Below are positions 1-11,209 of a stretch of DNA of 64,000 nucleotides, piece by piece. Source of the stretch: Anisus vortex. Its lineage: Eukaryota > Mollusca > Gastropoda > Planorbidae. Location of the stretch: NCBI GenBank assembly GCA_949126835.1, contig OX421503.1, positions 1,416,501-1,480,500 on the forward strand. Reading direction: 5' to 3'. Numbering within the stretch: the first letter of the stretch is position 1; every line of letters starts with the position of its first letter. Under the pieces are notes generated by a model. The model did no database searches and was not told the DNA's origin. It saw nothing but the letters and a program-made list of their open reading frames with translations. The translations under genes and the position numbers were made by a program.

Positions 1-621
1 TTGCTGTCTTAATGGTCATCAGTCTAGTCAAACAATGGCCTGAATCTATTGCTGTCTTACGTTCTGTTGTGATATGGCCATCAGTCTAGTCAAACAATGG
101 CCTGGATCTATTGCTGTCTTAATGGTCATCAGTCTAGTCAAACCATGGCCTGGATCTATTGCTGTCTTACGTGCTGTTGTGATATGGTCATCAGTCTAGT
201 CAAACCATGGCCTGGATCTATTGCTGTCTTAATGGTCATCAGTCTAGTCAAACCATGGCCTGGATCTATTGCTGTCTTAATGGTCATCAGTCTAGTCAGA
301 CCATGGCCTGGATCTATTGCTGTCTTACGTGCTGTTGTGATATGGTCATCAGTCTAGTCAAACAATGGCCTGGATCTATTGCTGTCTTAATGGTCATCAG
401 TCTAGTCAAACCATGGCCTGGATCTATTGCTGTCTTACGTGCTGTTGTGATATGGTCATCAGTCTAGTCAAACAATGGCCTGGATCTATTGCTGTCTTAC
501 GTGCTGTTGTGATATGGTCATCAGTCTAGTCAAACCCTGGCCTGGATCTATTGCTGTCTTAATGGTCATCAGTCTAGTCAAACCATGGCCTGGATCTATT
601 ACTGTCTTACGTGCTGTTGTT
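1..621. repeat. Minisatellite with mixed 48- and 62-bp units
   Basis: Tandem units built on ATGGTCATCAGTCTAGTCAA + CCATGGCCTGGATCTATTGC + TGTCTTA; some units carry an extra 14-bp CGTGCTGTTGTGAT block before the next ATGG. The array is cut by the left window edge. Open frames over it are repeat shadows. It presumably lies in an upstream MCRS1 intron. Confidence 0.93.
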
Positions 622-641
622 CTATTCTGGCAACAAATATC

Positions 642-1659
642 GCAGCTCGTCACCTCTACAATACAACTGCCACTTCAATTTATTCCCAGAGTGCACTGAG
701 CATGCTAAATATAATAGTATTAAGTAGGCTATGGATGCTAGTGATATATAAATAACCATTATTATTATTCATCATTGGATCCATAGTCTCGAAAGACGAT
801 TAGATTTGCGCTCCTGTGATTTGGCCAGCCCTGCAAAATTGACTGTGTCTGTGGAAACCTATCCTTGTCTCTCAGTTTCCGACCTCTACATATATAGCCT
901 TATTATTATTATTATTATTATTATGCCAGTAATATTGTTACAGGTAGACATCTATAGTTGCAGCGCGTCACCAATTTGGGGTTGTTTTGTTTCTGATAGC
1001 ACTGCCAGTTTTTAAAACTCTACCAAAGAGAGCGATGGTGTTGCTATTTTTACACCTTGATGATGGTATCTTTAGCTCGACTGATTGAAGTTTAGTGGTT
1101 TTATAAAAATAAGGAATTTTTAGCGCTAATTCTACGACAATGCATGGCATTTTGGAAATATTTAGAGAAGCATTGGGCTAGGCTAATGAGGGAAAGGCTT
1201 TATTATTTTGATAATGCCAAGATAATAGTGATATTGAATAGGCTTGAAATAGCAAGATTTGAGTCTGATATGTTGATTTCTAAATTCCATGACACCAATC
1301 AATGTAAGCTCAGTGATTTATTTATTTTCATTTTTATTTGTCAGTTTATTGTAGTCTCTTCTGGTTTGGATAAAACTTTATAAGTTTATATTTTAACTCA
1401 AAGAATTTTATTCAGTTGTTTTTTTACTGTGAATTTTTAATATATCTTTTTTCTCCTTTTTTTTTGTTCAACGTACAAAGTTATGCAATTTGGCTTAGGG
1501 ATTGGGGGAGTTAGTTATAGGCTGGCTACTGCTTAAGGCTGTAAGGGTTAATGATTAACTGCTGTGTGGTATAGCTGCTGACTGTGTGGTATTATGGTAT
1601 ATTATATTTATGTGGTTGAAAAAAGTTTGTAAACCAATGTGCCTTGTTTTCTTGTCCAG
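642..1659 (+). other. MCRS1 intron sequence with no recognised gene
   Basis: AT-rich sequence with a TTA microsatellite near 899-924. No exon with MCRS1 similarity is visible; short ORFs have no recognisable content. Confidence 0.6.
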
Positions 1660-1742
1660 GTATAAGTATGCCAGACTTTGACAGCCAGACTTTAGGTGTC
1701 CTGAGAGGCAGGCTGGTCAGGTACCTGATGAGATCACGAGAG
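1660..1742 (+). CDS. MCRS1: MCRS1 exon (linker into FHA domain)
   Basis: The acceptor ttgtccag ends at 1659 and the donor gtaagc starts at 1743. The exon enters with two bases of a split codon, then reads ISMPDFDSQTLGVLRGRLVR to RSRE, ending in phase 0. The motif just before the first FHA strand is strongly conserved in MCRS1. Confidence 0.93.
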
Positions 1743-4700
1743 GTAAGCCTGTCCTGTATTCTAATCTAGTTGTGTAACTTGTTCTTTTAGTCTTTACATA
1801 AACATGTAAATATGTAGCTATTTAATAGTTCTACATTTGTATGATTTTGTGGCTGGTACAATGAGAATTGTCTGTGTACTTTCCTTTCTTTCGGACATTT
1901 AATTGAGAAAATAATTAAAGAAGTTGGCAACTATAGATGATATAATCTAATGTTTAATCTTTAAAGGAATATTATTGATGGTCTATGAGAACAGCGGTTG
2001 CTTGACCACTGCGCCTCCATGAGTAATAATACAAGAAAATTTATTTTTTCATCATTCAAAACTTTAAAAAACTATTAGACTTCAATTTTTATCAAATCAA
2101 ATAAAGATTTTTTTTCTTTTGTTATAATATAAAGAAATTTTGTTGGGGTCATTTATTCAAAATACTTATAATTATAAATTTCATTGTTGTTTTTGTTTGT
2201 CTTTAAAAAAATAAATTTGCTCCTAAATAACGGAAAGGGGTCTTGGTGGCTGAGGGGCAGCGTGCTCGACTGGCGTACCAAAGGTCCTGGGTTCGAATCC
2301 TTGTGAAGGCTAGGATTTTTTCCAGAGTCTGGAGGGTGTCTCTGAGTCAGCCACCTGACTTGAATTGGGGTGAAGTGAAGGTGGCTATGCATTGTGCTGG
2401 CCACACAATCACCTAGTGCGCTTGTCGCCACAGAAACTGGTGATCACTGCCTCATCGGCCCTATGGATCAATTTAGTCCGAAGGGTACTTTAAATAAAGG
2501 AATCTTTAATGGTACTATTCGTAAATTGACAAATGAGAAGTAAATCTAACTTTTAAAAAAATACAATATAATATAAGAAAAAAAATAATTAAAAAAATAT
2601 GTCTGTATAGATTGATTAGCATTCATTTTATTCAAACTGTTAGGGTTCAGTCAGGCAGGTACAGGTTATTGTTTGGGTTAGGGTTCAGGCAGGTACAGGT
2701 TAGTGTTTGTCTTTTTTGAACTGTTGTTCCAATGTGTTTATTTTCATGTCAGATCACACTGGGACGTGCCACCAAAGACAACCATGTGGATGTAGATTTG
2801 TCACTGGAAGGACCAGCCTGGAAAATCTCTAGAAGACAAGGCATCATAAAACTGAGGTCAGTACCCGGTAGTCAAGTAGTCATGTAGTCAAGTAGTTAGG
2901 TAGTCAAGTAGTCAGGTAGTTAAGTAGTCAAGTAGTCAGGTAGTGAAGTAGTCAGGTAGTCATGTGTCAAGTAGTCAGGTAGTCATGTAGTCATGTAGTC
3001 AAGTAGGTAGTCAGGTAGTCAGGTAGTCAAGTAGTCAGGAATTAATTCACTATCACTCAGATGATTATTTCCTGTTTTGAAAGTGAATTAAACAAAAAGT
3101 AATCCCATTTATGGGTCCAGGGCTGGTGAGGCAGCGTTCAACAGTTTCTGGGGCCACGACAGACTAGTTCATTGTGTGGTCATCACACTGCCCCAGCCGT
3201 CTTTACTTTACTTTGTCAGGTACTGGTACCCATCAAAGCTAGGTAGACTCAGAGGCACGCTCCTGACCAGGGATCAAATTCTTCAACAGGATTCAAACCC
3301 AGGACCAAACACGCCACCGGCTCGGTCACCGTGCCTCATAGTTTAGAAGTAATGCCAGTCAGTTCTAAGATAACAATTCTTCTTATAGTTTAGAAGTAAT
3401 GCCAGTCAGTTCTAAGATAACAATTCTTCTTATAGTTTAGAAGTAATGCCAGTCAGTTCTAAGATAACAATTCTTCTTATAGTTTAGAAGTAATGCCAGT
3501 CAGTTCTAAGATAACAATTCTTCTTATAGTTTAGAAGTAATGCCAGTCAGTTCTAAGATAACAATTCTTCTTATACTTATAGTTTAGAAGTAATGCCAGT
3601 CAGTTCTAAGATAACAATTCTTCTTATAGTTTAGAAGTAATGCCAGTCAGTTCTAAGATAACAATTCTTCTTATAGTTTAGAAGTAATGCCAGTCAGTTC
3701 TAAGATAACAATTCTTCTTATAGTTTAGAAGTAATGCCAGTCAGTTCTAAGATAACAATTCTTCTTATAGTTTAGAAGTAATGCCAGTCAGTTCTAAGAT
3801 AACAATTCTTCTTATAGTTTAGAAGTAATGCCAGTCAGTTCTAAGATAACAATTCTTCTTATAGTTTAGAAGTAATGCCAGTCAGTTCTAAGATAACAAT
3901 TCTTCTTATAGTTTAGAAGTAATGCCAGTCAGTTCTAAGATAACAATTCTTCTTATAGTTTAGAAGTAATGCCAGTCAGTTCTAAGATAACAATTCTTCT
4001 TATAGTTTAGAAGTAATGCCAGTCAGTTCTAAGATAACAATTCTTCTTATAGTTTAGAAGTAATGCCAGTCAGTTCTAAGATAACAATTCTTCTTATAGT
4101 TTAGAAGTAATGCCAGTCAGTTCTAAGATAACAATTCTTCTTATAGTTTAGAAGTAATGCCAGTCAGTTCTAAGATAACAATTCTTCTTATAGTTTAGAA
4201 GTAATGCCAGTCAGTTCTAAGATAACAATTATTCTTATAGTTTAGAAGTAATGCCAGTCAGTTCTAAGATAACAATTCTTCTTATAGTTTAGAAGTAATG
4301 CCAGTCAGTTCTAAGATAACAATTCTTCTTATAGTTTAGAAGTAATGCCAGTCAGTTCTAAGATAACAATTCTTCTTATAGTTTAGAAGTAATGCCAGTC
4401 AGTTCTAAGATAACAATTCTTCTTATAGTTTAGAAGTAATGCCAGTCAGTTCTAAGATAACAATTCTTCTTATAGTTTAGAAGTAATGCCAGTCAGTTCT
4501 AAGATAACAATTCTTCTTATAGTTTAGAAGTAATGCCAGTCAGTTCTAAGATAACAATTCTTCTTATAGTTTAGAAGTAATGCCAGTCAGTTCTAAGATA
4601 ACAATTCTTCTTATAGTTTAGAAGTAATGCCAGTCAGTTCTAAGATAACAATTCTTCTTATAGTTTAGAAGTAATGCCAGTCAGTTCTAAGATAACAATT

Positions 4701-7700
4701 CTTCTTATAGTTTAGAAGTAATGCCAGTCAGTTCTAAGATAACAATTCTTCTTATAGTTTAGAAGTAATGCCAGTCAGTTCTAAGATAACAATTCTTCTT
4801 ATAGTTTAGAAGTAATGCCAGTCAGTTCTAAGATAACAATTCTTCTTATAGTTTAGAAGTAATGCCAGTCAGTTCTAAGATAACAATTCTTCTTATAGTT
4901 TAGAAGTAATGCCAGTCAGTTCTAAGATAACAATTCTTCTTATAGTTTAGAAGTAATGCCAGTCAGTTCTAAGATAACAATTCTTCTTATAGTTTAGAAG
5001 TAATGCCAGTCAGTTCTAAGATAACAATTCTTCTTATAGTTTAGAAGTAATGCCAGTCAGTTCTAAGATAACAATTCTTCTTATAGTTTAGAAGTAATGC
5101 CAGTCAGTTCTAAGATAACAATTCTTCTTATAGTTTAGAAGTAATGCCAGTCAGTTCTAAGATAACAATTCTTCTTATAGTTTAGAAGTAATGCCAGTCA
5201 GTTCTAAGATAACAATTCTTCTTATAGTTTAGAAGTAATGCCAGTCAGTTCTAAGATAACAATTCTTCTCATAGTTTAGAAGTAATGCCAGTCAGTTCTA
5301 AGATAACAATTCTTCTCATAGTTTAGAAGTAATGCCAGTCAGTTCTAAGATAACAATTCTTCTTATAGTTTAGAAGTAATGCCAGTCAGTTCTAAGATAA
5401 CAATTCTTCTTATAGTTTAGAAGTAATGCCAGTCAGTTCTAAGATAACAATTCTTCTTATAGTTTAGAAGTAATGCCAGTCAGTTCTAAGATAACAATTC
5501 TTCTTATAGTTTAGAAGTAATGCCAGTCAGTTCTAAGATAACAATTCTTCTTATAGTTTAGAAGTAATGCCAGTCAGTTCTAAGATAACAATTCTTCTTA
5601 TAGTTTAGAAGTAATGCCAGTCAGTTCTAAGATAACAATTCTTCTTATAGTTTAGAAGTAATGCCAGTCAGTTCTAAGATAACAATTCTTCTTATAGTTT
5701 AGAAGTAATGCCAGTCAGTTCTAAGATAACAATTCTTCTTATAGTTTAGAAGTAATGCCAGTCAGTTCTAAGATAACAATTCTTCTTATAGTTTAGAAGT
5801 AATGCCAGTCAGTTCTAAGATAACAATTCTTCTTATAGTTTAGAAGTAATGCCAGTCAGTTCTAAGATAACAATTCTTTACTTTTTTTTACAGCATTTAG
5901 TCTGGGGTATTTGTATAAATATAAAACTGTCACAATACAGTCTTGTAAAAGATTTGTTAAAATATAAATATTTATTTCTAAATAAAAGAGAAATTTGTGC
6001 CAGCCCTATGCAACATATATTTTTGTACAAGTTTAGTTTGCATTGGTTACCATTTTATTTCATTAAGATATTTGAGTTAATTTTGAGTAGTCAGTGGTCA
6101 GTAAAGGAACTAAAGTATCCCGTTGGACTAAATTGATCCACAGGGCTGGTGAAGCCCAGTTCACCAGTTTCTGTGGCCACAGCATAGCCTACTACATGCA
6201 CAGCCGCCTTTACTTTACCCCAACTAAAGTCAGGTACCCATCAGAGCTGGGTAGACTCAGGGACACCCTCCAGATCCGGGAAAAAAATCTTAGCCTGCGC
6301 CAGGATTCGAACCCATGACCTCAGGTACGCCAGCCAGTCGCGCTGCTGAGGTGCCCCCTCCCTGGTCAGATTGGTTTCTGAAATGTTTTGTTCCATGTTT
6401 TTTTGTTTTTCAGAAACAGTGGTGACTTTTTCATTGCCAATGAAGGCAGTCGACCAATCCTGGTGGATGGTAGGCCAGTGATGGCAGGCAATAAACAGAA
6501 GCTGCACAACAACTCTGTAGTTGAGGTAGGTCAATACAGGATAGTCTTTAGCTCATGTCTGGCTGAACTTAGTGTTTCAGGTTAGTCATGGGGGCAAAAC
6601 TCATAGAGAGAATGGTGATTGCACTTGTGGGAAGTAAAAAACAGGGTTATGGTTCTTTGGAATGTTTGTAATTTAACATGAGCACATGTGTGAATTAGCA
6701 ATGAAAACACTTTTTTGGTGGAGTTGGTTTCATTAAGTGCAAATAACAGGAGGTGACTAAGCTCTGGTAGAAATAGATCGAAACGACAACTTTTGAAACA
6801 CAGCTGACTACCGTAGAGGGATGCCCATTGGATTGCCCCATGCTGCAGGACTTGAGTTTGCATCCAGGTGAAAAGGCCAGTCTATCCCATGTGTCCTGCC
6901 CTGGCTGTATCCCAGTTGTTCCAGGGCAGTGTTGTATTTATGCAAGTTTCTAATGAGAATACAATACACTTAACGGAAGTCTCCCCATGATCATTAACAA
7001 GGTAGCATTACCGTGTATATCTATCTATATATCTTAACGGAAGTCTCCCCATGATCATTAAAAAGGTAGCATTACCGTGTATATCTTTAGCCTGGTAGTA
7101 CAAATACCCTACTCATCCAGACACCGGGCTTGGCGTGACAGGTATTGTTTTGCCTATTCCTTCCTCCCTTCCCATCAAGTTTCAGTGGGCTCTCGCCTGT
7201 GCAATGATCCTTGGACGTGGAATGCCCCACTATGTGTAAACCCACCGGTGTAATCTAAATGGGAGCATGGTTTACACACTTTTGCCAGCTTTAAGATACA
7301 TGAATTGTTAAATACTTATCTCTATATATAAAGTAGTCTCGTTGTTATCCAACTCCCATTGGTTAATTTAAAGACACTTGACCTTATTGTCTCATATTTA
7401 ACATTTGCATTCTCGCTCCTGGAAGGTGTCCCTCATAGCTGAGTGGTTAGCGTACCGGTTTGTCGTGCAGGCGGCCTGGGTTAGATTGCGAACTGAAACT
7501 TTCTTTTTTTGTTCTACTGTTTTTTTTAACTTCCATATTATTTTTTTTTCTGGATCTGTAGTTACATGCCTTTATATTTTTTTTTCACTGGCAATTTAGC
7601 TTTTGTTAAATAAAAAGACTTGCCTGTTATTAACCTGATTACAATATTTATTATAAATTAATTTTTCTAACTAAATGTTTTCAGTTGGTTAATTAATAAT

Positions 7701-8013
7701 TATATTATTTAAATTATAATTAGATCTATAGCTCTCATTTCATTGTAGTTTATAAAATGTTTATCTGTAGCTTACTTATACTAAGTTATACAGGCCTATT
7801 TCATTTTTCCCCCGGGGAATTCAGCTTGTAATTGTATAAAGCAACAATTGTCAAGTTTATAAGAATTTTGTATAAATGGCAGAAACATAAGCAAAAATTT
7901 TTTTTTTATTTCAGATCTCTTGCTTAAGGTTCACATTTTTAATAAACCAAGATGTCATCAATGCAATCAGAGCAGACGTCTCCAGGACAAGTTCTTCTGT
8001 TTCTTCTTCTTGA
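1660..8013 (+). CDS. MCRS1: Microspherule protein 1 (MCRS1), 3' part: four terminal coding exons
   Basis: Joined exons 1660-1742, 2753-2856, 6414-6525 and 7915-8013 encode the last 131 residues plus a split codon; earlier exons lie left of the window. The product closely matches the C-terminus of animal MCRS1, including PDFDSQTLGVLRGRLVRYLM, the FHA-domain segments ITLGRATKDN, DVDLSLEGPAWKISRRQG, NSGDFFIANEG and LHNNSVVEISCLRFTFLINQ. Known for the family: a nuclear subunit of the NSL histone acetyltransferase and INO80 remodelling complexes; the FHA domain occupies the C-terminus. All junctions are GT-AG and phases agree (2+81, 104, 112, 99 nt). The tail after the FHA domain is short and serine-rich. 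The intron 2857-6413 is swollen by a 47-bp tandem array. The gene converges on the RhoGEF gene to the right. Confidence 0.95.
2237..2493 (+). mobile_element. tRNA-derived SINE, near full length
   Basis: The head reads like a tRNA: A-box-like TGGCTGAGGGG and B box GGTTCGAATCC about 45 bp later. A body follows with CTGAGTC, TGTGCTGGCCACACAATC and AAACTGGTGATCACTGC, ending at GATCAATTTAGTCCGAAGGG and TACTTTA. The same body recurs about 17 more times in the window in both orientations. Confidence 0.85.
2753..2856 (+). CDS. MCRS1: MCRS1 exon (FHA domain, first half)
   Basis: The acceptor catgtcag ends at 2752 and the donor gtcagt starts at 2857. It encodes ITLGRATKDNHVDVDLSLEG then PAWKISRRQGIIKL plus two bases. 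It contains the FHA GR motif and the SRRQ segment at the usual S-x-x-H position, where MCRS1 proteins also have glutamine. A short GTAGTCAAG-type array begins 11 bp after the donor. Confidence 0.94.
2868..3039 (+). repeat. Short-period GTAGTCAAG/GTAGTCAGG array
   Basis: About 172 bp of 9-10-bp units such as TAGTCAGG and TAGTCAAG. It starts 11 bp after the MCRS1 donor at 2857 and contains AG/GTAGT steps that resemble donors. Confidence 0.9.
3113..3338 (-). mobile_element. tRNA-derived SINE, diverged copy
   Basis: Reverse-orientation copy of the family seen at 2237: body GGGCTGGTGAGGCAGCGTTC, then the tRNA-like head in reverse (GGATTCAAACCCAGGACC). It directly abuts the 47-bp array. Confidence 0.75.
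3339..5878 (+). repeat. 47-bp minisatellite, about 54 copies
   Basis: Unit TAGTTTAGAAGTAATGCCAG + TCAGTTCTAAGATAACAATT + CTTCTTA, spaced exactly 47 bp (starts at 3339, 3386, 3433 and so on). Nearly every unit is identical: one carries a 6-bp insertion near 3571, one has ATTATTC near 4229, and two adjacent units near 5269-5316 have CTTCTCATAG. It lies inside the MCRS1 intron 2857-6413. Confidence 0.97.
6111..6358 (-). mobile_element. tRNA-derived SINE
   Basis: Reverse copy beginning TAAAGTATCCCGTTGGACTA and ending in the tRNA-like head (B box seen as GGATTCGAACCC). It sits about 55 bp upstream of the MCRS1 exon at 6414. Confidence 0.85.
6414..6525 (+). CDS. MCRS1: MCRS1 exon (FHA domain, second half)
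   Basis: The acceptor tttttcag ends at 6413 and the donor gtaggt starts at 6526. With the two carried bases it reads RNSGDFFIANEGSRPILVDG then RPVMAGNKQKLHNNSVVE. The NG-DFF and NNS-VVE segments are FHA core residues. It is short and flanked upstream by a SINE copy. Confidence 0.94.
6972..7088. repeat. Tandem duplication of about 55 bp
   Basis: Two copies of AACGGAAGTCTCCCCATGAT + CATTAACAAGGTAGCATTAC + CGTGTATATCT, separated by an ATCTATAT run; they differ by AACAAGG versus AAAAAGG. Confidence 0.85.
7424..7496 (+). mobile_element. tRNA-like SINE head
   Basis: A box TAGCTGAGTGG followed about 35 bp later by a B-box-like GGGTTAGATTGC. It resembles a decayed tRNA-derived SINE head of a second family. 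It does not fold as an intact tRNA by eye. Confidence 0.4.
7915..8013 (+). CDS. MCRS1: MCRS1 last coding exon and stop
   Basis: The acceptor ttatttcag ends at 7914, preceded by a strong T tract. It encodes ISCLRFTFLINQDVINAIRA then a short DVSRTSSSVSSS tail and TGA at 8011-8013. The first 20 residues match the final FHA strand and helix of MCRS1; the serine tail is lineage-specific. Confidence 0.92.
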   Translation: MSCLRFTFLINQDVINAIRADVSRTSSSVSSS

Positions 8014-8135
8014 ACAAATTTTATGCTATAGAAAGTTCATTGTTTTTTTTTTTTTTTATTTCTTGTACATAGCAGTTTGTTAATACATGAATATATGTTT
8101 ATAGACACATTTTTGTAACAAATCTCATTCATATC

Positions 8136-8141
8136 AATAAA
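8136..8141 (+). promoter_or_regulatory. MCRS1: Poly(A) signal AATAAA of MCRS1
   Basis: A canonical AATAAA lies 123 bp after the MCRS1 stop and is followed by a T/GT-rich stretch (8146-8185) of the kind expected downstream of a cleavage site. This suggests a short 3' UTR of about 150 bp. Confidence 0.7.
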
Positions 8142-8161
8142 ATGATTCATTTTTGTAGTTG

Positions 8162-10722
8162 TTTTATCTTCTTGGTTATTTTTGCTTTTGATGTTCAAAC
8201 TGTTCTAAACAATGTTGTTAAAACACTAAGTAATGTCATGATGTTTGAAAGTACCCCATATATAGGTTTTCCAGACTTATTCAGGAAACCCATTCCAGAA
8301 AAAACGAGAATATAAAATAAGATGAACAAAGGTGTACTCTAACCTAAAGACATAAATGAAAAGTTAAAAATGTCCTGTGAAAATTTCAGCTTTTTTAAAA
8401 CTCAACAAAAACAAACATCAAGAATTTCAGGAGTTTAAAGTAAATAAGTTTTAATGTTTCTTACATCTTCATATGTACACAATCCACTGGTATGCTATAT
8501 ACATTTTTATATGCTTCTCATTATTTCATTCATTCAACTTTGACAAAAATAGAAAGAATGCTCTAATATAACACACACATATACATAATAATATATATAT
8601 TATAACAAGCAACTACACTCCCACACAAGAGTAATGTCACAGTGAACTAAAGAAACATTGGATCACAGGGTAGATAGATTCTGATTCAATTACTTTCTAA
8701 TACTGCTTGGCTCAGCTTTTTTTCTCACCGTTCACAATTTAAGTGTTTTTTTCCATATAAATTTAAAGTACCCAGGTATTTTTTGTTATTTTTTTTAAAT
8801 ACCGTAGTTCTTATTTAAGTGTATCATCTAAAATTTATTTCTCATTTTGTTAGTAAATTCAATGTAGGAATAAGTTCATTTGCTAATGTTACAAAACATT
8901 ATCCAGTAAAGTCTTGTGTAAAAAGAAAAAAATCAAACAGGGGACCAAATGAAAACTTTTCTAAATTGTGCATCATGAATGTTTTCCTTCAACTGAGGTG
9001 TTGAGATAAGTATCAATCTAACAGGAGAAGAAAGGAATGACCAGTGGGCAGTAGACACATTTTCTCAATGACTATCTCAACATTTGTTGAACATCAGCAG
9101 ACAAAACACATGGGATGAAAATAAAACTACATTCAAAATGACACATTCAGCTTGATGACCTGGGAGTTATCACTGATTCAAAGTTTTGGAAAATATTTTT
9201 GTATCAAATGTATTTCTAAAACATTCACATAAAAAAGGAATCAAAAGAAATATTTTGATATAAATAATAACGCCATTGTTCTCTCTAGTTGTAGAGAACA
9301 GTTTTTGTATCAAACACATTCTATTCTATTATCCAAATAATTGCCTTGCATACACACATACAAAAAAAGTAAACAAAAATGTGTTATTATTACATAGACT
9401 ATATATAATTGTATTTTACTCAAACTCTTTCAGGGTCTGTCCATGAAGGTTGTCTACAAAAATTCATTAGGGCTCAACTCTAGATAGGGAGGGAAAGGGG
9501 CAGCAGAGGAGAACAAGACTTAGTACACCAATACAACTAGTGTGTGTGTGTGTGATAGATTGACACACAAGCTTACACAACACTTTCCCGGGATTGTTCC
9601 AGGGGGGGGGGGAGGATAACAAGCAATTCTGAAAGGTCTGTGGGGGGAGAGAAGCAGACATCCTTCATGCACATTCTCCCTGTTGATGACACAATGCTGC
9701 CACCAGTAAAGATTTACTCCCAAGATAGACAATCACACAAGACAAAATGGGCAACTGTATAAGACAGTTCTGGGGGGCGGGGACTCTATAGCCACACAAG
9801 GACTTAAGACGGGGGTGGGGGAGGGACTCTACAGCTAGCCGCACAAGGAGTCAAGACAATTCTATTTTCTATCACAAAATGCCATTGAAAAAAAAATAAT
9901 AAATTCATCAATCTCAAAGCACATGTAAGGCTGTATTAATTAATCTTCAAGTAAAGAAGGGGCATCTAACTATAATACATAAGATAATATAGACAAATGG
10001 AGAGTTATTTTCTTGCCAAGTCCCACAAACTAAAACTTTGAATTTGAATAGAAAGTTAAAACTTTGGATTTATTTTGACATCTTTTTTTTTTCAACCTTA
10101 AAATTTCTTTAAAAATTTTTTTTTTTCGACTTTTCACAAATATTTTTTAAGACCAATTTGATCCACTGGGCCAGAGAAGCAGCATTCAGTGGTTCTGTGA
10201 CATACAGAGGTGATGTGTGGCCAGCACAATTCCCATCCACCTTAACTTTGCCCCTGAAACTAATGCCAAGTACTATCAGAACTGGGTAGACTTGAGGGAC
10301 AACCTCCAGACCTGGCCTTGACCAGGATTCAAACCTGGTACCTTTGCTATGCCATGCCTAACCACCAAGCCCCCAATCGACCAAACATGCAAAACTAAAT
10401 AAAAGCAACACAATTTATTTCCATTTCTTTCAACACTGAACTTTCATATTCTCTTCTCAATACCAGTAGATATATATAGATATAAGCATATGTAGGTATG
10501 TATTAGGACATGGCTGATCCAATATGGTTGCACTGATTGAAACAAAACAACAAGTCTTGAATAAGTCTTAGAAAAATTACATGCACTCTCTATTCCAGCC
10601 ATGGCTCCCTCCCAAATCACTCAAGTCCCGATTGGCATAACCCCTAAAGACACAAGAGGTCAATCTGATGAACATAATCAATGATTCACTCATTCCGATG
10701 AGCCCAATCATTGTCTTTTAAC
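8162..10722. other. Gap between convergent genes, left part
   Basis: AT-rich sequence downstream of the MCRS1 poly(A) signal. It holds a CA/GT-rich stretch near 9541, G runs near 9603 and 9815, and one SINE (10151-10374). No coding exon was recognised. Parts may be 3' UTR of the RhoGEF. Confidence 0.5.
10151..10374 (-). mobile_element. tRNA-derived SINE, diverged
   Basis: GACCAATTTGATCCACTGGG at the start and reverse B box GGATTCAAACC near 10326; same family as the copy at 2237. Confidence 0.75.
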
Positions 10723-11209
10723 ACTGAGCTATATATACATGGAGTGCTCAAGCAATTAAAAAAGAGAAGAAAAAATGGGAGAAAATGCGGACTTTTTAAT
10801 ATAGATAGGTGCACTGTAGACTGACCTATATATACATAAAATTACTTAAAATTTAAAAACTTTTCGTAATTGCGTCATTGTATTTTGATAAAAATGAACT
10901 ATTTTATATAGACTCTATATACTATCTTATACTAGAGAGTTGTGTTAACTTTAATAAGTACCGGATTCATTTCTTTGTCAAGTCAAAAGATGAAATGGTT
11001 GATCATTTGTCTGAATAATTCTTTGAATACCACATACGCTTATATATGTTAACTGAGTAAGTAATTTTAATGTATATAATAGTATATATGTATTATTTAG
11101 ACGCTAATTTATATATAGTTCAGTCTACGGTGCACCTATCTATATTAAAAAGTCAGCATTTTCTCCTACAAATTACTTCCTTTGAGCACTCCATATATTA
11201 GAGCTCAGT
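10723..11209. mobile_element. 487-bp MITE with long terminal inverted repeats and a target-site duplication
   Basis: The ends ACTGAGCT...AGCTCAGT are inverted, and the similarity extends inward about 100 bp per arm (for example GGAGAAAATGCGGACTTTTT on the left, rc AAAAAGTCAGCATTTTCTCC on the right). GTCTTTTAAC is repeated exactly at 10713-10722 and 11210-11219. There is no ORF inside, so it is a non-autonomous DNA transposon; an 8-10-bp TSD is compatible with hAT- or Mutator-type insertion. Confidence 0.88.

Noticed and set aside
97..699. ORFs repeating MAWIYCCL-type units
   Set aside because: Shadows of the 48/62-bp minisatellite; different frames give equally long products.
2237..2300. Functional tRNA gene
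   Set aside because: A and B boxes are present, but no complete cloverleaf could be formed by eye and the same sequence continues into a dispersed SINE body.
3339..5878. CRISPR array
   Set aside because: Units are contiguous identical 47-bp tandem repeats without unique spacers, in an animal intron, with no cas genes.
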